Positions 1-8,596 of a stretch of 64,000 bases of DNA are shown piece by piece. Positions within the stretch are counted from its first letter, which is position 1, and each line of letters starts with the position of its first letter. The notes under the pieces were generated by a model that worked only from the letters and a program-made list of their open reading frames with translations, was not told the origin of the DNA and did not search any database. Source of the stretch: Onthophagus taurus (taxonomy: Eukaryota > Arthropoda > Insecta > Coleoptera > Scarabaeidae). The stretch covers positions 20,646,001-20,710,000 of the forward strand of contig NC_091973.1 in the NCBI RefSeq assembly GCF_036711975.1, written 5' to 3'. The position numbers and the translations under genes are program-made.

Positions 1-573
1 AGGAGCAAGTTAAAGCAAGATGTGGTTATCATGTTATATAGAGCACATCTCAAAGAATAAGAATATTCTAGCGACAAAAGTTCTTCTTGCGTCTTCTGCG
101 AGATATATATGTTAAAACATTTGGATGTAACTTCAAGTAGGTGTTAATTAGCTTTAAAAGAAGTGCTTATTACATATTTCTGCAAAAATATTTTAAAAAT
201 TAGAAAAGTGCCAAATGAAGACCTTTCTATACTGTTCAAGATAGCAACAACGCATTGTCTTGAAAAAGTGGAACACAATATATTTTCTTCATCTAAAGTT
301 GTAACATTTTATAATATTTAATACACAAGAATTGTAGTACTGTTTTATTGCGTACAATTGGCACTAGAAAGTACATAAGACGTTATTCCTTTCAGCTCTC
401 AGTCTATTAAGACCTAAAGTACATGTAACATGTAAAAAAAAACGAAAAAAAAAATTTCGAAAATTTGATTTTCGTTCACATTTTACCGCTTGTGGACCAC
501 TGTGCGGCGGAACTTCATATACTTCTTCTTCCTATCATATACCTTTTTGGAGATTATAGTAGGTATAGAACAA

Positions 574-599
574 GGCTACCTCTGACGTCAGAGGTAGCC
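574..599. repeat. 26-bp perfect palindrome centred on TGACGTCA
   Basis: The two 9-bp arms (GGCTACCTC and its complement) flank a TGACGTCA octamer at 583-590, the consensus CRE/ATF site. The symmetry stops at 573 and 600. A perfect 26-bp palindrome in AT-rich surroundings is unlikely by chance. It could be a dimeric bZIP site, a MITE footprint or a cruciform. No gene is visible next to it. Confidence 0.7.
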
Positions 600-1202
600 G
601 TAGTCAAGGACACCCTTGAGACAAAATACATATACATTTTGTTAAAAAAAGTTTTTTGTTCTGTTCAATAATTCTTTTTACATTCATCCAAATATTCAAA
701 TTTCAACCGCGTTTGCGCGCGCATCTATTTTGCGTGTTGAACGTACTAAGTTTCACACCGGTTCTTTTTAATACAAGATGTCGATATCACATTAAGTTTA
801 AGTTGTAATTATTTCTGTTTTTCAATTTTTATATATTTTTCGGCCTTTCATTTCAAAATTTAAAGTTTTTCTATTCATTCTAATATAAAATAATCATTTT
901 CAATTATCGTTTTTGGCCTTAAAATATTTAATACGTAGTAATCTAAAACTTAACCTCAAATATTGCAACGTGATTAAAAAAGAAAATGTGTTTAACAGGT
1001 AATAACTTTAATAATTAGTTAGTTTTTAGTATATAATTTTTAAGTATTTTTCTTTCACATATTCAATTTTGATTGTTAACAGATTGTTCAATACTTTTAT
1101 ATAACCTCTCAAATTTCAACATGTGGTCCAATTAATTGACGGTAATGTATTTAATAAGATTTCGTAAATTTCATTCCTCTTAATTTTTTGTAAATCCGTA
1201 GT

Positions 1203-1244
1203 TGTGTCCGAGGATGACTTCAGAGTCGAAACACGTGTAACACA
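1203..1244 (+). ncRNA. Hammerhead ribozyme-like motif (Penelope type)
   Basis: Stem I is TGTGT (1203-1207) paired with ACACA (1240-1244). The core reads CCGAGGA where CUGANGA is expected, so one core base differs. A short stem II (GACT/AGTC) is followed by GAAA. Stem III is the self-complementary CACGTG, with a predicted cleavage step after GTA. The core change probably weakens or abolishes activity. No ORF is attached, so this is an orphan copy. Confidence 0.55.
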
Positions 1245-1889
1245 TAAAAATAAAAAACACTTATACGATTCATCTTTTAAGGCCAAGAACTGAAGTTTTT
1301 GTTTTCCTTCTCTTCCATATCTAATATACACTTTAGGTCTTAAAGCTAAGGAACCCAGTATGTTGCGAACTCAAGCTGCTACCGTGGCTTGAGTTCCTCC
1401 TTTGGCTACCTTTCCTTTCTTCTCCCCAAAAAATCCCTCAACAATCCTTTTTCTCCCTTAAGCTTCACCACAACCACCCCCCCCCTTTTTTGAATTGCAT
1501 TTTTTAAATTGTATTTTCTACATATTATTATTTTTTGAAATTTGAAAAAAAAAAAAAAATTATTGATTTAACCGCAAACTTCAGGATATAAGCTTGACCT
1601 TGACAATCGCGTTCCGGACAACCATCTTATCAGACGATTCATCACTCATCGCATCCGCCCATAATTGCGCATTTATTAAATTTTTAAAAATTTTTTGATT
1701 TCCTTAATTTTTTAATCACGAACAAATGTTTAATATTGATACCAGGACTTTTTTTCAAATTATGACGTAAGTTTAAGCTCATTTATTTTATTTTATTGTC
1801 TTTAATGAAAACATAACCTATAAATTTTAAGTGAACACATGTATTTATTATAACTAATAGTTTGTTCTTATTTCGTTGTAACTTTAGGC

Positions 1890-1931
1890 GTTCCTGAAGA
1901 TGACTCTATGTTGAGTCGAAACCGGTAGAAC
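1890..1931 (+). ncRNA. Hammerhead ribozyme-like motif (Penelope type)
   Basis: Stem I is GTTC (1890-1893) with GAAC (1928-1931). The core CTGAAGA (1894-1900) fits CUGANGA. Stem II is GACTC/GAGTC, followed by GAAA. Stem III is the palindromic CCGG flanked by A and T, and the cleavage triplet is GTA. All conserved parts of a minimal type I hammerhead are present with complementary stem I arms. A very short stem III is typical of Penelope-like elements and usually implies a dimeric active form. Confidence 0.65.
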
Positions 1932-1992
1932 ATAAATATAACAATTATCCATTAAAAAAAGTGCAATTCTTTATTTTATTTTTATATACAAA

Positions 1993-3212
1993 TTAGTAAT
2001 ACATTAAATATGTATGAAAGGGATCTCCATCGTAACTATTAGGAACGTAAGGGTTGTTTGCTTTTGCATATCGATGAATAGATTGAGTGATGCCTCCTCT
2101 AATTCCCTTTTCTATAAATAAAATCATATCTATATCTTGAGGCAGTTCTAATTGTACATGAGTATATTTCAAAGAAGAAGCCCAACTTAAACCTGGAGCG
2201 GTATAAAACGCAGCGGCATCTAATCCATAATGAGTCATTGTTAAATTCCTAAAATTTTCGAATACATCCGACAGAAGAAGAACATCCGTTTTTAAGTATA
2301 TGTCTGAATAATCACCTAATGTTTTACAATTGAATGAATTCCAAACGTTGATTGCATGTGAATAGTTATCGTCAGATATGCTCTCCTTTGTGAGTAATGA
2401 AAAGAAATGTTGTTTTTCAGGCAAACAAGTTTCTTTAAATTTATCGAAATGATCAATATAATCATAAGGATAAATACCTTTGCGTGTAATTAACTTGAAT
2501 AGATCGGGATTAGGGAAATGAAATTTGCTATGAATTAATTGCTCCGGTTTGAGATTGGATACAAGCTCATTTAATGAGGCTGCCATAAATCTATAACTAT
2601 CTAGAAATATAAATTTAATTTGATTGATTTTAACCGATAAAGAAATATATGTCTCATTGATCGGAATGATGCTGACATCATACTTTTCAACAAGATCTAA
2701 AACGAAGAGATGCATATCGTAACCACTAAAATTATGAAAAAAAATCGGTATACTATAAACCAGTTTAATTTGTAAATTGCAGTTCATACAAAGAGGAGAA
2801 ATGAAATTTCCTGTGAAATGAGCATGATGTCGAACTTTAGGATTTGCAACGGAAAATTCGCAATGGCATACAGGACAGTTATATGTGGAATGATATATAG
2901 ATATTTCAGTTCGAGTCAGTTTCTTTATGATATTTGTAGTACTAGCTTTTAAAATTAAATGATGTTCTCGGCTAAGTTGCTCTAATTGATCTATAAAACA
3001 TGTTTGAGGATTTTTTGCTCGATACAATTTAAAGTTATTGTAGCTATTATTATACGAACAAACGATGTTAAATACTACACTGCAAGCTTCATATAATTGA
3101 TAATTCAACGTATATGATTTTGTATCTGTGTTAGGACAACCATCAATATTACGAATGGCTTTCTGATTAGTGCCTTAAAATTTTGAAATTGTAAAATACG
3201 TTTCTCAGGGAG
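1993..3212 (-). pseudogene. Older Polinton DNA polymerase B, middle part (truncated)
   Basis: This minus-strand fragment resembles the region of the inner element's polymerase from the exonuclease/zinc segment to just before polymerase motif A. It has the C..C / HHAH...C..C zinc-type block (FISPLCMNCN), the FFHNFSGYDMHLF exonuclease motif, SDIYLKTDVLLLSDVFE and GIRGGITQSIHRYAKANN. It stops abruptly at LMYY, exactly where motif A begins. A frameshift near 3150 has removed the first exonuclease DxE motif. The gene's N-terminal part continues at 22992-23823 on the other side of the inserted inner Polinton. It is clearly dead. Confidence 0.85.
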
Positions 3213-3218
3213 AGTAAT
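3213..3218. repeat. Target-site duplication AGTAAT, left copy
   Basis: AGTAAT immediately precedes the first base of the left terminal inverted repeat and is repeated at 22986-22991 after the right one. Six-base duplications are diagnostic of Polinton integration by its retroviral-type integrase. Confidence 0.95.
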
Positions 3219-3582
3219 AGTAGTATAGTAATGCCGGTTCTGGAGCGGAAATGGCTCCCACGTCACGTGTGACGTCAGAGATAAGTGTGTGACGTAATGT
3301 ATGACGTCATGGAGTGCGCCATCTGTTGGAGAGTGTCGGCGGTGTGGGTAATGTAGGTTTCTGTTGTGGTGGGGGTGAAGCCTATCTTTTGGAGAGTGTC
3401 GGCGGTGTGGGTAATGTAGGTTTCTGTTGTGGTGGGGGTGAAGGCCATCTGTTGGAGAGTGTCGGCGGTGTGAGTAATGTAGGTTTCTGTTGTGGTGGGG
3501 GTGAAGCACCTTCCGGCCCGCGAGTGCATGCAGGCACCTAGCGGTGGGGTGGTGTTGATGGGTTAAATTAAAACGAATTAAG
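3219..3582 (+). repeat. Left terminal inverted repeat of Polinton (364 bp)
   Basis: The repeat matches 22622-22985 in reverse complement over 364 bp and diverges at 3583. It contains a cluster of TGACGT sites (TGACGTCA at 3270-3277 and 3302-3309, TGACGTAA at 3290-3297), an overlapping CACGTG (3264-3269) and three 63-bp tandem units. Open frames that read through the 63-bp units are by-products of a period divisible by three. Confidence 0.95.
3323..3511 (+). repeat. 63-bp tandem repeat x3 inside the TIR
   Basis: Three copies start at 3323, 3386 and 3449 and are nearly identical. They are G-rich on the plus strand (GTGGTGGGGGTGAAG). The mirror copy lies in the right repeat. Sub-terminal tandem repeats may serve transposase or terminal-protein binding; that is inference. 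Confidence 0.9.
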
Positions 3583-3602
3583 CGAACAGCAAGTGAGCAG
3601 AC

Positions 3603-3895
3603 ATGTCACACATAGCTTACGGAACAGAAAGTCAAAATATCGTATGCTCGCATTGTGGGCAAGAAGGTAAAACTAGGATTAAATCTAAAATAACAACAAG
3701 AACTCACACATTCAGTTTAATATTATGTTTGTTTGGGTAAATAAATTATAGTATAAAGAGATTTTTAAATTTAATAAATATTTAAATTATAGATGCTGGC
3801 CTTGTATTTGGATACCATACTTAATGGACACGTGTATGAACATTGATCATTATTGTGTTAATTGTGAAACATATCTAGGAACATATCAGAATTGA
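3603..3895 (+). CDS. LITAF-domain protein, two exons
   Basis: The gene is spliced. Exon 1 is 3603-3736, the intron is 3737-3792 (GT-AG, 56 bp) and exon 2 is 3793-3895, giving 78 residues in an unbroken frame. The product has the whole LITAF layout: an N-terminal Cys-x2-Cys (VCSHCG), a hydrophobic membrane-inserting centre (FSLILCLFG, then CWPCIWIPYLMDTC in exon 2) and a C-terminal HYCVNCETYLG half-knuckle. LITAF proteins are zinc-ribbon monotopic membrane proteins of late endosomes and lysosomes that recruit ESCRT and NEDD4-type ligases. An AATAAA lies just downstream (about 3936). It is the first gene inside the left TIR and looks like host-derived cargo. LITAF-like genes are also known in iridoviruses. 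Confidence 0.85.
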
Positions 3896-4037
3896 GGATG
3901 GTGTAGTAGAGCAACATAGTATGAGATTATAGGATTGAAATAAAAATAATGTAAATTTAATATGTTTGAAATAAAAAGAATATTAACGTATAAATGTAAT
4001 TTTATTGCTAAAAAAATAGTATATACATTATGTTAAC

Positions 4038-4355
4038 TTAATTTGGTTGGGGAGATTTTTCACAAAACGATATAAGGTGCGCATTGTTGACTTGCCCAAC
4101 TTCTTTCTCCCCTTCATAGATGATGCACATTGAACTTAGCGACTGGATGTCTTCATCAGTCATCTCCTCAGCCATCCGTTTCGGCAAAAACACCGAAAAA
4201 CCATCCTCTAATTCGAGAACAACTGATGGCCATTTCAACGTTGTCACACGTTTTGCTTGTTTTATAGGATGAGGAATTTTCAAGCCCAAATCAACCAATT
4301 TCTTCTTCTGTGGGAATTCACAGAGCCCCAACTTATTTAAATGCGATAGTGACAT
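4038..4355 (-). CDS. Small conserved protein with VFLPKR motif (possible OB fold)
   Basis: The frame is open from a GTG at 4427, but a TATATAAG box lies at about 4411-4418 on the minus strand. A transcript starting some 30 bp downstream would begin after the ATG at 4394, so I take the ATG at 4355 (MSLSHLNKLGL, 105 aa). The pattern of a beta-rich stretch, then VVLELEDGFSVFLPKRM, then an acidic helix, resembles a family found repeatedly in insect Polinton-type elements. A relative (NENIVFLPERYL) lies at 23913-24284 beside the older polymerase. A single-stranded-DNA-binding OB fold is possible but unproven. Confidence 0.6.
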   Translation of the reverse strand: MSLSHLNKLGLCEFPQKKKLVDLGLKIPHPIKQAKRVTTLKWPSVVLELEDGFSVFLPKRMAEEMTDEDIQSLSSMCIIYEGEKEVGQVNNAHLISFCEKSPQPN

Positions 4356-4439
4356 ACTTGGTATAGCAGTTTTGACTTTAACTAGAATACTCATAATTAA
4401 AAGCCGTCTTATATACCTAAATTTCACGTCATTTCGAAT

Positions 4440-4970
4440 TATCTAGAAATAAAAAACAGGATGTTTACAGAACTTTCATTGGTTGAGAAGAAAAAATAGG
4501 GGGGATTTCCGGGAAGTTGTGGTAGACCATAAAGATAACTATCTCTTTTATGAACAACAGGATGTTGACGCATCAGAAGAAATAGGGTGGGTTTCCGGGA
4601 AGTTGCGGTAGACCATAAAGATAATTATGTCTGTTATGAAAAACAGGATGTTTACATGAGAGAAGAAATAGGGGGGGATTTCCGGGAAGTTGCGGTAGAC
4701 CATGAAGATAATTATGTCTTTTATGAAAAACAGGATGTTTGCATGAAAGAAGAAATAGGGGGGGATTTCCGGGAAGTTGTGGTAGACCATAAAGATGACT
4801 ATCTCTTTTATGAACAACAGGATGTTGACACGAAAGAAGAAATAGAGGGGGTTTCCGGGAAGTTGCGGTGGACCATAAAGATAATTATATCTTTTATGAA
4901 AAACAGGATGGTTACATGAAAGAAGAAATAGGGGGGATTTCCGGGAAGTCATGGTCACAAAAACAGGATG
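4440..4970 (+). repeat. 86-87 bp tandem array with kappaB-like and STAT-like sites
   Basis: Five full units plus partial ends occur. The shared TTCCGGGAA core recurs with its CC at 4509, 4595, 4682, 4769, 4855 and 4941, a spacing of 86 or 87. TTCCGGGAA matches the STAT consensus TTCN3GAA in all six copies. In five of six it is preceded by GGGGATTTCC or GGGGGTTTCC, matching the NF-kappaB consensus GGGRNWYYCC. Open frames cross the array on both strands, but changes between units are mostly at codon positions 1 and 2, so it is not under protein selection. It lies between the genes at 4355 and 5023. It may be an enhancer or replication origin. Confidence 0.85.
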
Positions 4971-5022
4971 TATGCGAAATCAAAAATGGGAAATTTAAAT
5001 ATAACATGTATAATAAATCTAT

Positions 5023-5457
5023 TTAATATCTTATAAATACAGCAAAAATCACATTATTTTTATGATATAAACTCCAAACAGCATAATCAAAGTAGCAAAA
5101 TTCCACATGTTCGATATTATTATTGAAAGATAAAGCATTATCCATAATGATTAATTTAGCGTTTTCATTTTCAATAAAGTGTCCTTTTTCTTTTAAAAAA
5201 CTTTTAAATTTATTATGAAATTCAAATACATCACTATTTCCAGCATAGAACGTATTTCCATTCCGATAGATTTTCCAGTTTATCGATAAATAATCACAAT
5301 ACATAATGAACTCAACATTTTCAAATAATTCAGTGTCCAGGTCTTCTAAATTTAATAGTTTCAACTCGATTTCAGAGTTTTCAGCATGTAGAATAATATC
5401 GTTTAAAAACACCTTCAATGCGCATCTAAATTCTTCCTGAGACATCATTTTATACAT
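5023..5457 (-). CDS. Hypothetical Polinton protein, 144 aa
   Basis: The frame is intact from MYKMMSQEEF to a hydrophobic aromatic end (FIRY). I do not recognise the family. The composition is acidic in the first third (ENSEIELKLLNLEDLDTELFE), and Phe, Tyr and Asn are frequent after that. A TTTAAATA box (about 5511-5518, minus strand) and an initiator TCAGTTA (A at 5486) stand 29-60 bp upstream of the ATG, as expected for an RNA polymerase II core promoter. This supports a real transcript. It is divergent from the gene at 5609. Confidence 0.7.
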   Translation of the reverse strand: MYKMMSQEEFRCALKVFLNDIILHAENSEIELKLLNLEDLDTELFENVEFIMYCDYLSINWKIYRNGNTFYAGNSDVFEFHNKFKSFLKEKGHFIENENAKLIIMDNALSFNNNIEHVEFCYFDYAVWSLYHKNNVIFAVFIRY

Positions 5458-5485
5458 GTTTTCTTTTAGAAGTTAAATATGTAAC

Positions 5486-5518
5486 TGATTAATTAATTTC
5501 AGAATTTTATGTATTTAA
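5486..5518 (-). promoter_or_regulatory. Core promoter of the 144-aa gene
   Basis: TTTAAATA at 5511-5518 on the minus strand is followed about 30 bp later by ATCAGTTAC, a good arthropod initiator (TCAGTT). The ATG follows at 5457. A TATATAAG box for the divergent gene stands close by at about 5561-5568. Confidence 0.6.
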
Positions 5519-5608
5519 ACATTTCATTTGCAAGGGATAACGGATGTGGTGTGGGACGGACATATATAAGTAAGGATGTATGATAGTAATTTTTTAATAT
5601 TAGTAAAA

Positions 5609-6277
5609 ATGAGTTCATATAAATTCCAACCAGTGTCTTTACGCGACATAGCATTAAAACGTATAAATTTAAGTGTAAATAACAGAGTGGGAATTTTAAG
5701 ACTACATTTGTATTTACCCTGGGGGTTAGTATTAGCGCTATGGAACACCTGGGTTGAAGATAATTGGGATGAGATGGTGGGTGCATATGATCACAATATA
5801 AATTATGAAATGCTATGTATCGAACGGGAAACGTTTAATTATGAAATGAATCATCGGTGTATAAAAGCGCTATCATTCCATTTCAGTAGTTATAGGTAGG
5901 TAGGAGCAAATTAATGAATAAACAACGGATGCTAATTTTTATAAAAATTTCAAAGTGATGCAATCTTTGAAGATAATCAGCAGATATGTATGTGGTGGTG
6001 CTATTATAAAACAACGCATGGTGGGGTGTGTCATGATTGTATAAGGCGCTATAACATATATGTTAGAGGTTTCAAAGATTTTTTTGCGGAACGGCTGTTC
6101 GTAGTAGCATATGAAGAATGTAAAATCGATCATGAAATAGTTTCAACAGAAGAGTGTGGTGATACTATTCTAGAGTTTGGAAATTGGTGTAACTTTTGTT
6201 TAAGACGCCCCAACTTCAGGTTGCTATTAAAAACGGAATGCTCATCACATGTACATAGGATATTCAATGAAATGTAA
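5609..6277 (+). CDS. Two-exon cargo protein, Cys-rich C-terminal half
   Basis: The upstream ATG at 5576 lies before the transcription start expected from the TATATAAG box at 5561-5568, so I take the ATG at 5609 (MSSYKFQPVSL). Exon 1 runs to 5895. A 60-bp GT-AG intron (5896-5955) joins it in frame to exon 2 (5956-6277), giving about 202 residues. The N-terminal segment (VSLRDIALKRI ... LPWGLVLALW) loosely resembles an F-box or SOCS-box helix pair. Exon 2 has paired cysteines (CMWWCYY, GGVCHDCI, WCNFC) that could bind zinc. I do not recognise the whole protein; a role in host ubiquitin ligases is speculation. Confidence 0.65.
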
Positions 6278-6479
6278 ATAAAACATGTTAAATAAAATAA
6301 GTTAAATAAAATATATTAATTAATTTCTTATATATATTCATTTAATTTTATACAATACAATACTGTAATCAAACATAACAAATTAAAGATTTTATAAAAT
6401 ACTAAATGTGATGCGCTCATGGAGTCAGCGATAACGATCACATGGTCATCATTACCAACACCAGTGGCGATACCATAAC

Positions 6480-6991
6480 TCCACCTGTAAAAAATATAAA
6501 ATTAATTAAAAAGTAAAAAACCAACTACATCATCATTGCCTTCAACAGATAATGGTGGGGATAAAATGTGATTTCGGACCCCCAATGTTAAATCTTATGG
6601 GATTTTGGTCCAGAACGCCCATAGCTATACTGCACCGCAGAATTAACAGCGTTTGATTACTTCCTCTATAAAAAAATAAAATTAATTAAAAAGTAAAAAA
6701 CTAAGTCATCATCACCTTTAGTGGTTACGTCAACCATATCTAATGGGATAAGCGGCAGCAAAAATTACTCTTCCGGCTATAAATAAAATGAAATAAAAGT
6801 ATAAAAGCCAACTGAATATAAAATAAAAATATATCAATTACCGCTGAATCGTTATCTGTGGTAATGTCTATTTCTATTACCACAGAATTAACAGCGCCTA
6901 CACCACCACCGGCACCCGTCGTTAGATCGATCAATTCCTCTGTAAAAATAAAATTAATTAAAAAGTAAAAAACCAACTAAGTCATCATTAC
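6480..6991 (-). repeat. Duplicated intron-exon modules (3 copies)
   Basis: Nearly identical intron sequences (reading TTTTTTACTTTTTAATTAA on the minus strand) recur at about 6486-6535, 6665-6712 and 6941-6991. Each starts with GTAATGATGA or a close variant and ends AG, and each is followed by a related exon-like stretch. The two downstream modules contain stops or altered splice sites and look decayed or alternative. The unit is one exon pair plus intron of the gene at 6765-7400. Confidence 0.7.
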
Positions 6992-7400
6992 CTTCACCGG
7001 TTAAATCGACCATATCTAATGGGATAAGCGGTGGCGGTGGTAAAATTACTCCTCCGACTATAAATAAAAGTATAAAAAATTAATACAAAATTAAAGTAAA
7101 AAGAAAAAATACTTACAGAGTATAAAAAAATGAGATGGCACGACCTCGCTCTCAGAAATTATTAAAAAATCTGTGGGGGTCACATAGCTATAAACTATGC
7201 GCCCCCCCTGCACGAGCGAGTCCTCCAAACCGCCATTAGTTGTTACAATCATAATGGGCTAAAAAATTAATATTACATATTGAAAAATTAATTCTAGTAT
7301 AGGTATAACTTACATTTGGATGATGTAATTCACAAATCCCCCGGATTAGATCCCAGGGGATTGCCGCATATTCATTTGCGTTGTTATTGTTATTGTTCAT
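6765..7400 (-). CDS. Multi-exon cargo protein with SUMO-interaction-like motifs
   Basis: Four exons with consistent phases can be read on the minus strand: 7400-7314, 7258-7117, 7057-6992 and 6939-6842. A terminal exon from 6776 reaches a stop at 6767-6765. Every intron is GT-AG with a pyrimidine-rich end. Exon 1 begins with an Asn run. Exon 2 is beta-rich (PIMIVTTNGG ... FLIISESEVVPSHFFIL). Exons 3 and 4 carry MVDLTG, LIDLTTG and VIEIDITTDND, which match SUMO-interacting motifs (hydrophobic core plus acidic residues). A TATAAAT box (7451-7457) and CAGTTAGT initiator (A at 7430) precede it. Exons 1-2 share phases with the gene at 46107. Function is inferred only from motifs. Confidence 0.55.
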
Positions 7401-7429
7401 ATTGCACTAAAAACCTTCTTTAAACTAAC

Positions 7430-7457
7430 TGTAAAAACATAAGACACGCTATTTATA
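7430..7457 (-). promoter_or_regulatory. Core promoter of the multi-exon gene
   Basis: TATAAATAG on the minus strand (from 7457) is followed 27 bp later by the initiator CAGTTAGT, with the ATG 30 bp further on at 7400. Spacing and motifs match an insect TATA-plus-initiator promoter. Confidence 0.65.
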
Positions 7458-7631
7458 CCGAGAGATGATATCTAAAAAAATTAACGAAAACAGGAAGATT
7501 TGGTTTGAATATGAATCATTTTAATTATCTCCGGAAAACTCGGTTTCTATGGTTGTTAATATCAATTTGTTTATAAAATAAAATTGTCCTTGTAGATTTT
7601 TTAAAAAATTATAATTTATAAAACTTAAAAA

Positions 7632-8573
7632 TTAAACAATATTATCTTTAGATATCCAACTATTATGTGTTGAATCAAAACCTAGCCATTTTACATATAG
7701 CATATTCTTTTTACGTTTTAACACTTTCTCAACAAGATATGCATCCGATTGTCTAGATTTTTGAAGTTCAAATTCATAAAACGCGCCTTTAATCGGCTGC
7801 CCGTTGATATCTTCCAATATATAGGTTACAGGATTTGTAATTTGCACTTTAACAATTTTAAATAATTCAGTAGTCCAGTTGGGTAAGTAGCCTTTATCGA
7901 AAACATGTTTATATTTACTAATTCGAACGACGTCGCCAATTTTAAATTTTCCTTTACCGGCAATCTTAATGTGGTTGTACACCGTTTTAAGTAGTTCGTT
8001 TTCAACGGATTTCGAATTAATTTGAGCTGGTGCTAACCTTGTGGTACTATGTTTTGTGTTGTTGTATTTTAATGTTACATCTTTTAAAGTTTGCAGCCAT
8101 ATATGATTTCCGTAAAGACTAAACAATTTATACAATTTTTGTTTTATAGTTCTAATAACACGTTCAGCCATCGAAGCTTTCATAACGCTGAACGTAGAAT
8201 AATGGTTAATGTTAAATTCTTCCATCAATTTTTTAAATTGATTATTGTAGAATTCTTTACCGTTGTCCGTTTGTAGGTTGCGAGGCGTGCGATGTCCGTT
8301 TTCAGATAAGATTGTGCGTAACGCGTGAGTAACATCCGTGGCTGATTTGGTTTTTAGCGGTCGAGTCCATAGGTATTTTGAAAAACAATCGATAACAACT
8401 AGAATGTATTTATTTCCGGAATTAACTTTAGCGAACTCAATCATTTCAATAAGATCAGCTTGCCATAGATCATCGATCCCCTTTAGTATAGTTCTTCGTC
8501 GAGGAAATATACGTCTAGTCGGACGATGTAGTTCTTCAACTATGGTCTCCTTTGCTTTGGATACTTTAGCCAT
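7632..8573 (-). CDS. Retroviral-type integrase with chromodomain (Polinton INT)
   Basis: This 313-aa protein carries the catalytic DDE triad: Asp40 in QADLIEM, Asp103 in QTDNGKEF and Glu137 in MAERVIRT. An SH3-like segment follows (FKIGDVVRISKYKHVF), then a C-terminal chromodomain (LVEKVLKRKKNMLYVKWLGF ... NSWISKDNIV, about 280-313). It joins the element's ends to target DNA with 6-bp staggered cuts, as the AGTAAT duplication shows. No N-terminal zinc finger is seen. It is the last gene of the minus-strand set, 23 bp after the coiled-coil gene. The chromodomain may direct insertion to particular chromatin. Confidence 0.95.
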   Translation of the reverse strand: MAKVSKAKETIVEELHRPTRRIFPRRRTILKGIDDLWQADLIEMIEFAKVNSGNKYILVVIDCFSKYLWTRPLKTKSATDVTHALRTILSENGHRTPRNLQTDNGKEFYNNQFKKLMEEFNINHYSTFSVMKASMAERVIRTIKQKLYKLFSLYGNHIWLQTLKDVTLKYNNTKHSTTRLAPAQINSKSVENELLKTVYNHIKIAGKGKFKIGDVVRISKYKHVFDKGYLPNWTTELFKIVKVQITNPVTYILEDINGQPIKGAFYEFELQKSRQSDAYLVEKVLKRKKNMLYVKWLGFDSTHNSWISKDNIV

Positions 8574-8596
8574 TGATGGTATTATTCTTCTTCAAT

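Larger units (their letters stand above)
1..1990. other. AT-rich non-coding flank with Penelope-type debris
   Basis: No believable gene is visible. Short open frames are in low-complexity AT-rich sequence and match no family I know. The stretch holds a 26-bp palindrome (574-599), C-rich and A-rich simple runs around 1475-1560, and two hammerhead-like motifs (1203-1244 and 1890-1931) of the kind found near the ends of Penelope-like elements. In the complete examples in this window the element ends about 45-80 bp after the hammerhead, so a Penelope end near 1985-1990, abutting the truncated polymerase pseudogene, is a fair inference. Confidence 0.5.

Noticed and set aside
1369-1394. Short hairpin ACTCAAGC/GCTTGAGT as a possible tRNA or terminator
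   Set aside because: An 8-bp stem with a 10-bp loop and no tRNA arms or conserved T/D loops.
3105-3541. Open frames on both strands through the left TIR (His/Pro-rich and Gly-rich repeats), mirrored at 22663-23021
   Set aside because: They arise from a 63-bp tandem repeat whose length is a multiple of three. The same DNA is open in several frames and strands, and it spans the element boundary.
4548-4958. Repetitive open frames on both strands in the 86-87 bp array
   Set aside because: Unit lengths alternate between 86 and 87, and unit differences are mostly at amino-acid-changing positions, so selection on a protein is not supported.
3323-4970. CRISPR-like array (regular repeats)
   Set aside because: Repeats are adjacent without unique spacers and the DNA is eukaryotic.
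5576-5608. ATG at 5576 as start of the two-exon gene
   Set aside because: The TATA box at 5561-5568 would place the transcript start about 5590, after this ATG.
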